Positions 7,283 through 14,872 of a stretch of DNA of 20,406 nt are shown piece after piece. Numbering within the stretch: position 1 is the first letter of the stretch; the number at the start of each line of letters is the position of its first letter. The notes under the pieces were generated by a model. The model was not told the DNA's origin and made no database searches. It saw nothing but the letters and a program-made list of their open reading frames with translations. Origin of the DNA: JAVBKB01 sp031554275 (GTDB lineage Bacteria; Bacillota; Bacilli; JARBTR01); the NCBI GenBank assembly GCA_031554275.1, contig JAVBKB010000116.1, forward strand, positions 1-20,406. Direction: 5' to 3'. Position numbers and translations under genes: made by a program.

Positions 7283-7930
7283 TTGATAAACGATATCAGG
7301 GAAGCCAAAGGTAAACAAAACATTTGGCTGCGAATTGGCCTCTATGTGTTAGGCTGTTTGATCTTGGCATTTGGTGTTGCAATTACCTATAAATCAAAGG
7401 ATTTGGGCGCAGGTCCAGTCGATGCATTGCATTACGGTTTATCACAGAAGATAGGACTGTCAATCGGCACATGTGTCATCATTGTCGGTAGCACGGTTGT
7501 GATGATAACCGCATTTATTCAAAGGGCATTTCCGAAACTTCAAGCGATTATCACGGTTTTGATTCTAGGTCAGTGTATTAACTTATGGATGTGGGTCATA
7601 GCCCCCTTTGAGGTCGAACAAACCTTTATCAAGGTAATTTGCTTACTTGTTGGAGTGATGATCATTGCCCTTGGAGCATCTATTTATTTAATCCCGAATG
7701 TTTCACCAACGCCACTTGATCTATTAACCCTGACACTCTGTCAGAAATTTAATAAATCCTTTCGCTTTATTAAAACAATTTTGGAAGGGATTCTACTAAT
7801 TCTAGCATGGATAGCTGGCGGACCAGTTTGGTTTGGTACTTTGTTTATTGCAGGTACTGTCGGTTTCATTGTGCAATTCTTTATTAAAATATTTTTTCCA
7901 ATCTACCACCAAGTAATGAGCAGGGATTAG
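7283..7930 (+). CDS. YczE/YitT-like integral membrane protein
   Basis: This hydrophobic protein has about five to six transmembrane helices. The first helix GLYVLGCLILAFGVAITYKSKDLGAGPVDALHYGLSQ and the later GASIYLIPNVSPTPLDLLTLTL carry the paired [LA]G(A)GP-x-D / P-x-D motifs of the YczE/YyaS/YitT family. B. subtilis YczE is reported to affect surfactin/bacillaene production, but no general biochemical role is known. Start choice: an ATG at 7259 gives 223 aa but has no ribosome binding site, whereas TTG 7283 follows AAGGA (7271-7275) by 7 nt and gives 215 aa. The N-terminal extension adds only polar residues. A sigma-A promoter lies at 7210-7238 and a terminator overlaps the stop codon. Confidence 0.82.
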   Translation: MINDIREAKGKQNIWLRIGLYVLGCLILAFGVAITYKSKDLGAGPVDALHYGLSQKIGLSIGTCVIIVGSTVVMITAFIQRAFPKLQAIITVLILGQCINLWMWVIAPFEVEQTFIKVICLLVGVMIIALGASIYLIPNVSPTPLDLLTLTLCQKFNKSFRFIKTILEGILLILAWIAGGPVWFGTLFIAGTVGFIVQFFIKIFFPIYHQVMSRD

Positions 7931-7944
7931 TTCCTGCTCGTTTT
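7918..7944 (+). terminator. Intrinsic terminator overlapping the YczE-like stop codon
   Basis: GAGCAGG (7918-7924) pairs with CCTGCTC (7933-7939), with the TAG stop codon in the loop, followed by GTTTT. It separates the YczE-like gene from the serpin. The T-run is short. Confidence 0.6.
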
Positions 7945-7984
7945 AGTACAAATTATTTTGCATAAATAAAGGGAGGTAATTTTA

Positions 7985-9208
7985 ATGAAAAAAGTGTTAT
8001 TCGGAGCGGCGATCCTTGTCGTTGCCCTAGTGGGCGGGTTGTTTTTCCTATCTACGCCCAAGGCAGATATGCTCTACAATCCAAGTGAAAAAGCAACAAT
8101 AACTGCAAGTACAACTGTGCCAACGAGCGCTTTAGGAAATGGTGTCAATGCGTTAGGTTACGATGTCCTGCTTCAATCTAATTTATCGAAAAATATTTGC
8201 ATATCACCATTGTCCATTTCTTATGCAATGGGAATCGCAACAAATGGCGCCGCGGGTGAAACAAAGCAACAGATGGAGAAGACCCTGCATTTGGAGGGGG
8301 ATTACAACAATCAAATTGCAGTACTGACACAACAATTGCAAAATAGCACTTCTAAAAATGTTAATCTTCATCTTGCGAACAGTATGTGGGTGCAACAGAA
8401 TATGCAAGTGAAAGACACATTTATTGCTGCTAATAAGTTCTATCAAACAGGGCTCGGGAAAGTTGATTTTTCTAAATCTACAGATACGATAAAAACGATC
8501 AACAATTGGGTTTCCACAAAAACAAATGGCAAAATTGATGACATTATCAAAAAACTTAGTGCATCAACAAAAATGGTGATCGTAAATGCAATCTATTTTG
8601 ATGGCAAATTCTCTGATAAATTTACAAGTTCATCTACAGAAAAATTCCATGGCACTAAAAAAGACACGGAAGTTGAGATGATGCACAAAACGGAACAGTT
8701 GAATTACTTTGAAAAAGACGGGATGCAGATTGTTGAAGTGCCTTTTGATAACGTTTTTACCTTAAACATTTACTTACCACAAGAAGGGGAAACAGTTTCA
8801 GCAGGTATTGAGAAAATTGCTAATTTGAAGGAGTTACCCTCAGAAATGAAGTCGAGCTCTGTTGCCTTATCACTTCCTGAATTCAAACTGGAGTATGTAG
8901 TAAATCTTGTAGAAACGATGCGGAATCTGGGGATGACAGATGCTTTTAATGAAAAAGCGGATTTCAGTGCAATCACTTCGGACGTTGACTTGTATATAGA
9001 GTCTGTCATACACAAAACCACTTTTGAAGTGAACAAAGATGGTGTGGAAGCAACGGCCGCCACTGCAGTGATCATGGGTGAAATGTCCGCACAAATCGAA
9101 GCGAGTAATCCGATCGAAATGAACTGCAATCGCCCGTTTGTCTACACAATTCATCATCAGCCAACAAACACGGATTTGTTTATTGGGGTTTTTGTGCAAC
9201 CAGAATAA
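7985..9208 (+). CDS. Exported serpin (serine/cysteine protease inhibitor)
   Basis: This is a full-length 407-aa serpin. N-terminal MKKVLFGAAILVVALVGGLFF is a signal peptide or membrane anchor (possible cleavage after PKA, residue 27, no lipobox Cys), so it acts outside the cell or at the membrane. Core motifs are ISPLSISYAMGIATNGAAGET (73-93), IVNAIYFDGKF (199-209), and NRPFVYTIHH ... LFIGVFVQP at the C-terminus. The hinge KDGVEATAATAVIM (351-364) is Ala/Thr-rich as in inhibitory serpins (P15 Gly353, P14 Val354). Counting by the standard 15-residue rule puts P1-P1' at Met367-Ser368, the same pair as human alpha-1-antitrypsin; this suggests elastase- or subtilisin-like targets. GGGAGG at 7971-7976 is spaced 8 nt from ATG. 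The gene stands alone after a terminator and converges with a lipoprotein hydrolase. Confidence 0.92.
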   Translation: MKKVLFGAAILVVALVGGLFFLSTPKADMLYNPSEKATITASTTVPTSALGNGVNALGYDVLLQSNLSKNICISPLSISYAMGIATNGAAGETKQQMEKTLHLEGDYNNQIAVLTQQLQNSTSKNVNLHLANSMWVQQNMQVKDTFIAANKFYQTGLGKVDFSKSTDTIKTINNWVSTKTNGKIDDIIKKLSASTKMVIVNAIYFDGKFSDKFTSSSTEKFHGTKKDTEVEMMHKTEQLNYFEKDGMQIVEVPFDNVFTLNIYLPQEGETVSAGIEKIANLKELPSEMKSSSVALSLPEFKLEYVVNLVETMRNLGMTDAFNEKADFSAITSDVDLYIESVIHKTTFEVNKDGVEATAATAVIMGEMSAQIEASNPIEMNCNRPFVYTIHHQPTNTDLFIGVFVQPE

Positions 9209-9275
9209 ATCACAGGTTAATCAAGCACAAATTTTCTCTGGATTTTTACTAAATTCGCAGCGATTTTTAGTAGAG

Positions 9276-10166
9276 TTAATTCGTCACGGGATTTTTATCA
9301 AAGAAGTCATTTACATACTGAATAAATTCTTGTGCATGCTTTCTAAATGGAGCATGTTCGCCTTCTTCGATGATGTGAAACTCACTACCCACAAGTAATT
9401 TCGAATACTTTTCGCCTTCCTTCCAAGAAACACTGGTGTCGTTTCTACCCCAGATAATAAGTGTAGGTAACTTCAATTCATTATAATTAAGCTCGATTCT
9501 GCGAGATTTCACTAACATTAGCTTCTCGAGCTCTTCCTTGGAAGTTGTCTGATTTAAGACAGCTTCCTTTTCAAAGTCCATCGGCTCAGAGGTGTTGTCT
9601 AATGTATTATCAAGTGCGGGTTTTGGGATGTTTTTGTTCACTAAAGAACCAACACCGGTCGCATCAATCATCACAAGATTGGTAACATGATCTGGATAGA
9701 AGTAGGCCATATTCAGGCAGACTTCGCCCCCATAAGAGTGCCCCATGATTGAGAACTTGTCATAACCCAATCTTGTTAGGAGCTTATAGTATGCATTTGC
9801 ATGATTGGGATAGGAATAACGAAAGTCAGTGGGTTTGGATGATCGCCCAAAGCCAATCATATCTACTGAAATTATTGTGAACCGCTTGGCAAGCTCTGGG
9901 TAAACTGCGCTAAACCCATCTGAGGACCCACCATATCCATGTACCATTAACAAAGCTGGCTTTTTCCCAGTTCCAATTTGTTTATAGTAAATCGTTTTCC
10001 CGTCAACATTCATCATTTTTTCCTGAATAGTCATATCGTCAATTCCTGGCTCAACATTGACGATGTTTTGAACTGTTGTTAATGGCTCCTGGTTATCAAT
10101 TTGCTGGTTATCACAACCAGTGAAAACAAAGCTTGATATTAGGAACAAAAGGAATATTCTTTTCAT
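9276..10166 (-). CDS. Lipoprotein alpha/beta-hydrolase
   Basis: The 296-aa protein starts MKRIFLLFLISSFVFTGC, a lipoprotein signal with the lipidated Cys at 18, so it is probably anchored outside the cytoplasmic membrane. The alpha/beta-hydrolase fold spans about residues 50-292: oxyanion motif HGYGG at 76-80, nucleophile elbow GHSYGG with S144, acid D243 in WGRNDTS, and catalytic H271 in EGEHAPF. A cap region lies near 170-230. This fits an esterase, lipase or C-C/ester hydrolase; the substrate is unknown. A GAGGT ribosome binding site lies 4 nt before ATG 10166. It converges with the serpin gene, with 67 bp between the stops and no strong terminator. The upstream region is shared with terC, which is divergent. 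Confidence 0.88.
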   Translation of the reverse strand: MKRIFLLFLISSFVFTGCDNQQIDNQEPLTTVQNIVNVEPGIDDMTIQEKMMNVDGKTIYYKQIGTGKKPALLMVHGYGGSSDGFSAVYPELAKRFTIISVDMIGFGRSSKPTDFRYSYPNHANAYYKLLTRLGYDKFSIMGHSYGGEVCLNMAYFYPDHVTNLVMIDATGVGSLVNKNIPKPALDNTLDNTSEPMDFEKEAVLNQTTSKEELEKLMLVKSRRIELNYNELKLPTLIIWGRNDTSVSWKEGEKYSKLLVGSEFHIIEEGEHAPFRKHAQEFIQYVNDFFDKNPVTN

Positions 10167-10513
10167 AGCTACCTCGATCGTTTAAGTTTGTAAAATGCCT
10201 AGTTCTATTATGGAATAATTACAGGTGATTTTAAACTGTTTTTTGGAGGAATAGAAATCAGGCTAGAATCTAAACTTATCTTAAACCCTAATTGTCGTAA
10301 GAAATGCAACTTAAAACTTCTGACAAAGTATTTGGGAATCTTAGCAAGTTCTAAGTTGCATTTCTAATGATAATTAGGATCAGGTGCAATACTAGATAAT
10401 TGTGAAGCAGTTCTGACAAAGCAGACACTGATTGACTTGAAGTTTTTCAAAGATAGCGTTCTTTGGTAAGATGATAGTCGTATAATTAATTGAATGGTTT
10501 AAAAGGAGATCAG
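10167..10513. other. Divergent intergenic region between hydrolase and terC
   Basis: These 347 bp contain no gene. They hold the long inverted repeat at 10287-10378, an 11-bp direct repeat TTCTGACAAAG (10318-10328 and 10411-10421), and a -10-like TATAAT at 10481-10486 with a poor -35 (GTTCTT, 10458-10463) just ahead of terC. Confidence 0.6.
10287..10378 (+). repeat. 92-nt long inverted repeat / hairpin in the terC upstream region
   Basis: The arms 10287-10313 and 10352-10378 are 27 nt each and pair throughout except one A·A mismatch, if two G·U pairs are allowed. After one A·C mismatch the stem continues for 5 bp (10315-10319 with 10346-10350), leaving a 26-nt loop. Both wobbles are G·U on the plus strand and would be A·C on the minus strand, which hints at selection on plus-strand RNA. 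No T-run follows. It does not match the yybP-ykoY manganese riboswitch that often precedes terC genes. A palindromic mobile repeat (MITE-like) is the main alternative, though no target duplication is visible. Confidence 0.7.
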
Positions 10514-11236
10514 ATGATAGACGCAATTATACAAAGTTACGCAGATGTATTCACTTGGCATTCATTTAATGAGGCGGTTTTTAGTGAGGGAAGTTTTGCT
10601 GTCATTGGAACTCTCATTGTCCTCGAAGGCTTGTTATCCGCTGACAATGCGATCGTGTTGGCAGTTATGGTCAAACATTTGCCAATGAAGCAAAGGCGAA
10701 AGGCACTGATGTATGGGCTTGTGGGAGCCTACCTTTTTCGATTTATTGCCATCGGAATAGGTATTATTTTGATCAAGCAATGGTGGATTCAAGTACTTGG
10801 TGGTGGCTACCTAATTTATTTAGCTGTCTCCCATTTCTACAAAAAGTCGATGTCGGATGATGATAAGTCTGATAAACCACCAATGGGCTTCTGGAAAACA
10901 GTTATGGCATTACAACTGATGGATATAGCTTTCAGTGTAGATAGTATCATTGCTGCGTTTGGTGTTTCCAATAATATGTGGATTCTATTAATTGGCGGAC
11001 TCATTGGTATCCTGATGATGCGGGGAGTTGCACAAATCTTCCTTGTGGTCATAGAGAAAATTCCGGAATTAGAGGCCGCCGCCTTCATTCTGATTTTCAT
11101 TATTGGTGTCAAAATGGTTGGTGCGGCATTTGGACTTCATGTGCCACAGCTTTATTTCTTCAGTGTATTGGTGCTTGTTTTCATTGTTACTTTTATTGTT
11201 CACTTCTATAGAAAAAGGAAAAACACAAAAGTATAA
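10514..11236 (+). CDS. terC: TerC family membrane protein (probable Mn2+/metal exporter)
   Basis: The 240-aa TerC-family protein has about seven transmembrane helices and both acidic signatures: LEGLLSADNA (residues 37-46, with E38 and D44) and MDIAFSVDSI (136-145, with D137 and D143). Bacillus relatives (YceF, YkoY/MeeF, MeeY) are linked to manganese efflux and metallation of secreted proteins; the same role is inferred here. ATG 10514 has AAAAGGAG at 10501-10508 with 5-nt spacing and is preferred over an in-frame TTG at 10490, which lies upstream of that ribosome binding site. The leader contains a long hairpin instead of the usual yybP-ykoY riboswitch. Confidence 0.9.
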   Translation: MIDAIIQSYADVFTWHSFNEAVFSEGSFAVIGTLIVLEGLLSADNAIVLAVMVKHLPMKQRRKALMYGLVGAYLFRFIAIGIGIILIKQWWIQVLGGGYLIYLAVSHFYKKSMSDDDKSDKPPMGFWKTVMALQLMDIAFSVDSIIAAFGVSNNMWILLIGGLIGILMMRGVAQIFLVVIEKIPELEAAAFILIFIIGVKMVGAAFGLHVPQLYFFSVLVLVFIVTFIVHFYRKRKNTKV

Positions 11237-11324
11237 TGTTATTATGTAGGTGGCGGCAGTTTTTAAAGGCTAGCCTAGTGCATTGAATTACGAAAAATAA
11301 TGACAAAAAATTTTACGAAGGTTT

Positions 11325-12203
11325 GTGAAGAAAATGTTTACAAGGAAAATCAGTATTCCTGCGCCATATGATTTTGATGCGGTGCTCGATCGTTTGCATA
11401 TGGATCCATTAAACCATGTAGATTTGGCGAGCAGAAAAGTACAAGTTCCAATCTATGTGCAAGGCAAGCCGATTGTTTACACGATCGAGGCAACTGGTGA
11501 TGTGAATACACCAGAAGTAATTGTCTCAGGTGCAGACTATGAAGACGAGGGGATTGCAAGATTGACGGAAATCTTTCAATGGGATGTATCACTATCAGAC
11601 ATTGATGCACACTTCGCAAAGACAGATCTGCATGGTGTTTTCGAGGTGCATAAGGGAACTCCCTTGATTCTGGATTTCAGCCTGTATGCCTGTTTAATGC
11701 GGTGCTTAATTCATCAGCAGTTGAATATGTCATTTGCGATGACGTTGACAAAGCGGTTTGCTGATCAGTATGGTGAACAGGTAGACGGTATCACATTCTT
11801 CCCTTTGCCAGAAAGTGTAGCGGAAATCGAAGTTTCAGATCTACGCGATCTGCAGTTTAGTACAAAAAAAGCAGAATATGTGATTGATATTTCTCGAAAA
11901 ATTGCTACAAAAGAACTCGATTTGGCAACATTAGCGACTCTGTCTGATGAGGAAATTTCTTCAAAGCTGATTAAACTACGTGGTGTCGGAAATTGGACTG
12001 TTGGGTGCTTCTTATTATTTGGGCTAGGACGTCAGAACCTTTTCCCCCTAGCTGATATCGGTATTCAAAACGCATTGAAAGGCCTGTATGGATTAGAGGA
12101 GAAACCAACCTTCGCTCAAATGGAGGAATGGAATAAAGATTGGTCTCCATACATGAGTTATGCATCGCTATATTTGTGGAGAAGCATTGAGAAGAAAAAA
12201 TAG
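11325..12203 (+). CDS. alkA: DNA-3-methyladenine glycosylase II (AlkA/YfjP-like)
   Basis: This HhH-GPD superfamily glycosylase removes alkylated purines from DNA in base excision repair. The N-terminal domain begins ISIPAPYDFDAVLDRLHMDPLNH, typical of Bacillus YfjP proteins. The glycosylase domain shows CLIHQQLNMSFA (127-138), the helix-hairpin-helix LRGVGNWTVG (218-227), and catalytic D244 in PLADIGIQNAL. Length 289-292 aa is normal. The start is uncertain: GTG 11325 is only 3 nt from GAAGG, while ATG 11334 is 12 nt away. A strong terminator follows the gene, and it appears monocistronic. Confidence 0.9.
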   Translation: MKKMFTRKISIPAPYDFDAVLDRLHMDPLNHVDLASRKVQVPIYVQGKPIVYTIEATGDVNTPEVIVSGADYEDEGIARLTEIFQWDVSLSDIDAHFAKTDLHGVFEVHKGTPLILDFSLYACLMRCLIHQQLNMSFAMTLTKRFADQYGEQVDGITFFPLPESVAEIEVSDLRDLQFSTKKAEYVIDISRKIATKELDLATLATLSDEEISSKLIKLRGVGNWTVGCFLLFGLGRQNLFPLADIGIQNALKGLYGLEEKPTFAQMEEWNKDWSPYMSYASLYLWRSIEKKK

Positions 12204-12215
12204 CATGAAGCATAG

Positions 12216-12258
12216 CCTCCTTGACAATGAAGCAATGATTTTTGTCAGGGGGGATTTT
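12216..12258 (+). terminator. Intrinsic terminator of alkA
   Basis: CCTCCTTGACAA (12216-12227) pairs with TTGTCAGGGGGG (12242-12253), 12 bp with two G·U pairs and a 14-nt loop, followed by ATTTT. Confidence 0.75.
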
Positions 12259-12440
12259 CTTGATAATACTGGTAAAAGTTGACCATGATATCGAGGTTTC
12301 CCATCTCACTGAGTTTGCTGTGCGGAACTATTATTCGTTATTTTTATCGAGAAGAAGGAAATTACCCCAAATCAACAAAAGCCTCATTTATCCAATAATA
12401 CCCTTTATTTATTGCGAAGTTGTGTCAAGATCGAAGGTTT
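12259..12440. other. Intergenic DNA between alkA and pcrA
   Basis: Nothing supportable is seen. A 68-aa plus-strand frame begins inside the alkA terminator, lacks a ribosome binding site and has no recognisable sequence. Confidence 0.5.
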
Positions 12441-12487
12441 TTCGGTAAAATCGGGATATACAGAACTTCAAAACTCGATTTTACGAA
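12441..12487. repeat. Inverted repeat upstream of the pcrA promoter
   Basis: Arms 12441-12453 and 12476-12487 pair GTAAAATCG with CGATTTTAC perfectly and extend by TTC/GAA past one bulged G, with a 22-nt loop. AAATTTTT follows. It could be an operator, or a second terminator isolating pcrA from upstream transcription. Confidence 0.5.
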
Positions 12488-12504
12488 ATTTTTAACAGGA
12501 AAAA

Positions 12505-12513
12505 TGTTATAAT
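12505..12513 (+). promoter_or_regulatory. Extended -10 promoter of pcrA
   Basis: TGTTATAAT is a consensus TGn-TATAAT extended -10 element, 35 nt upstream of the pcrA start. No good -35 is present at 17-18 bp, which is acceptable for extended -10 promoters. Confidence 0.55.
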
Positions 12514-12547
12514 GAATTGTTACAGGATTTAGATTGGAGCATTCTTA

Positions 12548-14758
12548 ATGATAAATAATAAATTTTTAGAAGGTTTGAATAAGGAACAACAAGAAGCGGT
12601 ACGAACAACAAACGGACCACTTTTAATAATGGCGGGTGCTGGTAGTGGGAAGACACGAGTGTTAACTCATCGAGTTGCATACTTAATGGATGAGAAAAGT
12701 GTGTCGCCATGGAATATTCTTGCGATAACCTTTACCAATAAAGCTGCCCGTGAGATGAAGGAGCGACTTGCGAAGCTGGTTGGTCCAAAAGCAGAGGATA
12801 TGTGGATTTCCACCTTTCACTCAATGTGTGTGCGGATTCTAAGACGTGAAATTGATCGTATTGGTTTCAGTCGGAATTTCTCCATCTTGGATCAAACAGA
12901 TTCTCAAAACTTAGTGAAACAAATAATCAAAGATCAAAATCTCAGTGATAAGCAATATGATTACAAGGCAATCTATTTCATTATTTCTGCAGCCAAGAAT
13001 GATCATATTAATTATAAGCAATATGCAGCAACTATTGATAACAATCCATATTTGAAAGTGGTTGCTGAAATCTATGAGACTTATCAAAAAAGGTTGCGAC
13101 GTAGTTCCTGCTTAGATTTCGATGACTTAATTATGAAGACGATTGAGTTGTTTGACCTTGAGCCAGAGACATTGCAATACTATCAGAATAAGTTCCAGTA
13201 TATTCATGTAGATGAGTATCAGGATACAAATAAAACACAATATGTGCTTGTGAAAATGCTTGCCTCACGGTTAAAGAATTTATGCGTTGTAGGAGATTCC
13301 GATCAATCAATATATGGCTGGCGCGGCGCAGATATTTCAAATATCCTTGATTTTGAAAAGGATTATCCGAATGCAAAAGTCATTCTTTTGGAGCAGAATT
13401 ATCGATCAACGAAGCGGATTTTGGATGCAGCTAACAAAGTGATTCAAAACAATGAGGAGCGCAAACCGAAAAACCTCTGGACAGAAAACACTGCTGGTGA
13501 GAAGATTCATTATTTTCAAGCAGGGGACGAGAAGAGCGAATCCCAATTCGTTGTTGGTAAGATCAAAGAATATATCAATCGAAAAATGTTCAACCTCTCT
13601 GACTTTGCTATCTTGTATCGTGTCAACGCAATGTCACGGCAGCTTGAGGAAATGTTGATTAAGGCGACCCTTCCTTACCGGATTTATGGTGGATTGAAGT
13701 TCTATGATCGTAAAGAAATTAAGGACATTGTTTCCTATTTGAGATTGATTACCAATCCAGATGATGATACTAGTTTTGAAAGAATCATTAATGTTCCTAG
13801 AAGAGGCATTGGCGATACCTCAATTACCAAGATTCGTGAGTTTGCGAATACCCACGGGATATCAATGTTTGCTTCATTAAAAGATATTGAGCTAGTGGAA
13901 GTGTCAGGCCAGGCCTACAAAAATTGTATCGAATTTCGCACATTGATTACTGATTTTGTGAAAATGTCAGAATTCCTGACTGTAACGGAGTTAGTTGAGG
14001 ATCTGTTAACAAAGTCTGGCTACCGTTCTAGCTTGGAACAGGAAAACACTTTGGAAGCAACCATGCGCATCGAAAATCTAGAGGAATTTCTTTCAGTGAC
14101 CAAAGAATTCGATTCTCGTAAAGAAGAAGAGAAATCGCTCACTGATTTTCTAACTGACTTGGCATTGGTTTCAGGAGATCAAGAAGAAGAGAATCCTGAT
14201 GGACAGATCAGTCTCATGACCCTTCACTCTGCTAAAGGATTAGAATTTCCTGTGGTTTTTATCGTTGGGATGGAAGAGGGGATTTTCCCAAGCTTCCGAT
14301 CTATTGATGATGAGCATGAGATGGAAGAGGAAAGACGCCTTGCGTATGTGGGCATAACTCGTTCAGAACAGCAACTATTTCTAACCAGTGCCTACTCGCG
14401 TATGCTTTATGGCAAAACTGTTCACAATTCGAAATCCCGTTTCTTAGCAGAGATCCCTGAGGAACTAATTGAAGACAACACAACTCATACTAAGAATTCT
14501 CAAATGCGTGCAGGTGGTGGTCGCTCAGATGAATGGGTACCAATGCCAGGACCGAAGAGACCTGTTGCAACAACCTCTGGCGGAGAAAAGCTGGACTGGC
14601 ATATTGGTGACAAAGCGAGCCATGCAAAATGGGGAATTGGCGTTGTAGAGAAAATGCATAACGAAGGTGAATCATTAGAACTTGATATTGAATTTCCTGG
14701 TATAGGTACGAAGCGACTACTAGCGAAGTTTGCACCAATAACGAAGTGGTATAAGTAA
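12548..14758 (+). CDS. pcrA: ATP-dependent DNA helicase PcrA
   Basis: This 736-aa superfamily 1A 3'-5' helicase acts in repair, rolling-circle replication and removal of RecA or RNA polymerase from DNA. All motifs are intact: LNKEQQEAV (Q motif, 10-18), Walker A AGAGSGKT (29-36), Ia TFTNKAAREM (61-70), Walker B VDEYQDTN (221-228), III VGDSDQSIYGWRGAD (248-262), IV EQNYRS, V TLHSAKGLEFPVVF, and VI EEERRLAYVGITRSE. The C-terminal HIGDKASHAKWGIGVV segment is the Tudor-like domain that binds RNA polymerase. ATG 12548 has GGAG at 12536-12539 (8 nt). The usual upstream partner pcrB is missing, and ligA, normally next, is about 5 kb downstream beyond other genes. Confidence 0.97.
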   Translation: MINNKFLEGLNKEQQEAVRTTNGPLLIMAGAGSGKTRVLTHRVAYLMDEKSVSPWNILAITFTNKAAREMKERLAKLVGPKAEDMWISTFHSMCVRILRREIDRIGFSRNFSILDQTDSQNLVKQIIKDQNLSDKQYDYKAIYFIISAAKNDHINYKQYAATIDNNPYLKVVAEIYETYQKRLRRSSCLDFDDLIMKTIELFDLEPETLQYYQNKFQYIHVDEYQDTNKTQYVLVKMLASRLKNLCVVGDSDQSIYGWRGADISNILDFEKDYPNAKVILLEQNYRSTKRILDAANKVIQNNEERKPKNLWTENTAGEKIHYFQAGDEKSESQFVVGKIKEYINRKMFNLSDFAILYRVNAMSRQLEEMLIKATLPYRIYGGLKFYDRKEIKDIVSYLRLITNPDDDTSFERIINVPRRGIGDTSITKIREFANTHGISMFASLKDIELVEVSGQAYKNCIEFRTLITDFVKMSEFLTVTELVEDLLTKSGYRSSLEQENTLEATMRIENLEEFLSVTKEFDSRKEEEKSLTDFLTDLALVSGDQEEENPDGQISLMTLHSAKGLEFPVVFIVGMEEGIFPSFRSIDDEHEMEEERRLAYVGITRSEQQLFLTSAYSRMLYGKTVHNSKSRFLAEIPEELIEDNTTHTKNSQMRAGGGRSDEWVPMPGPKRPVATTSGGEKLDWHIGDKASHAKWGIGVVEKMHNEGESLELDIEFPGIGTKRLLAKFAPITKWYK

Positions 14759-14872
14759 GCTTTAACGAAGCATTGTTAACGAAAGTCTACTTATGCCACC
14801 TTAAATAGATTAAAACCATTTTTATAAAGGTTGTTAGCCACGAATAAGTTTACGAAGAAAGTAGCGATTACA

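Noticed and set aside
9247..9272. Possible bidirectional terminator between serpin and hydrolase (TACTAAA/TTTAGTA)
   Set aside because: The stem is only 7 AT-rich base pairs with a 12-nt loop and no proper T-run after either arm.
10200..10513. yybP-ykoY manganese riboswitch before terC
   Set aside because: The conserved GGGGAGUAG-like and partner motifs of that class were not found; only the long inverted repeat is present.
12242..12448. 68-aa plus-strand frame between alkA and pcrA
   Set aside because: It begins within the alkA terminator hairpin and has no ribosome binding site or recognisable sequence.
14762..14783. Direct repeat TTAACGAA, 14-nt period, after pcrA
   Set aside because: Only two copies of a short AT-rich word; chance is likely.
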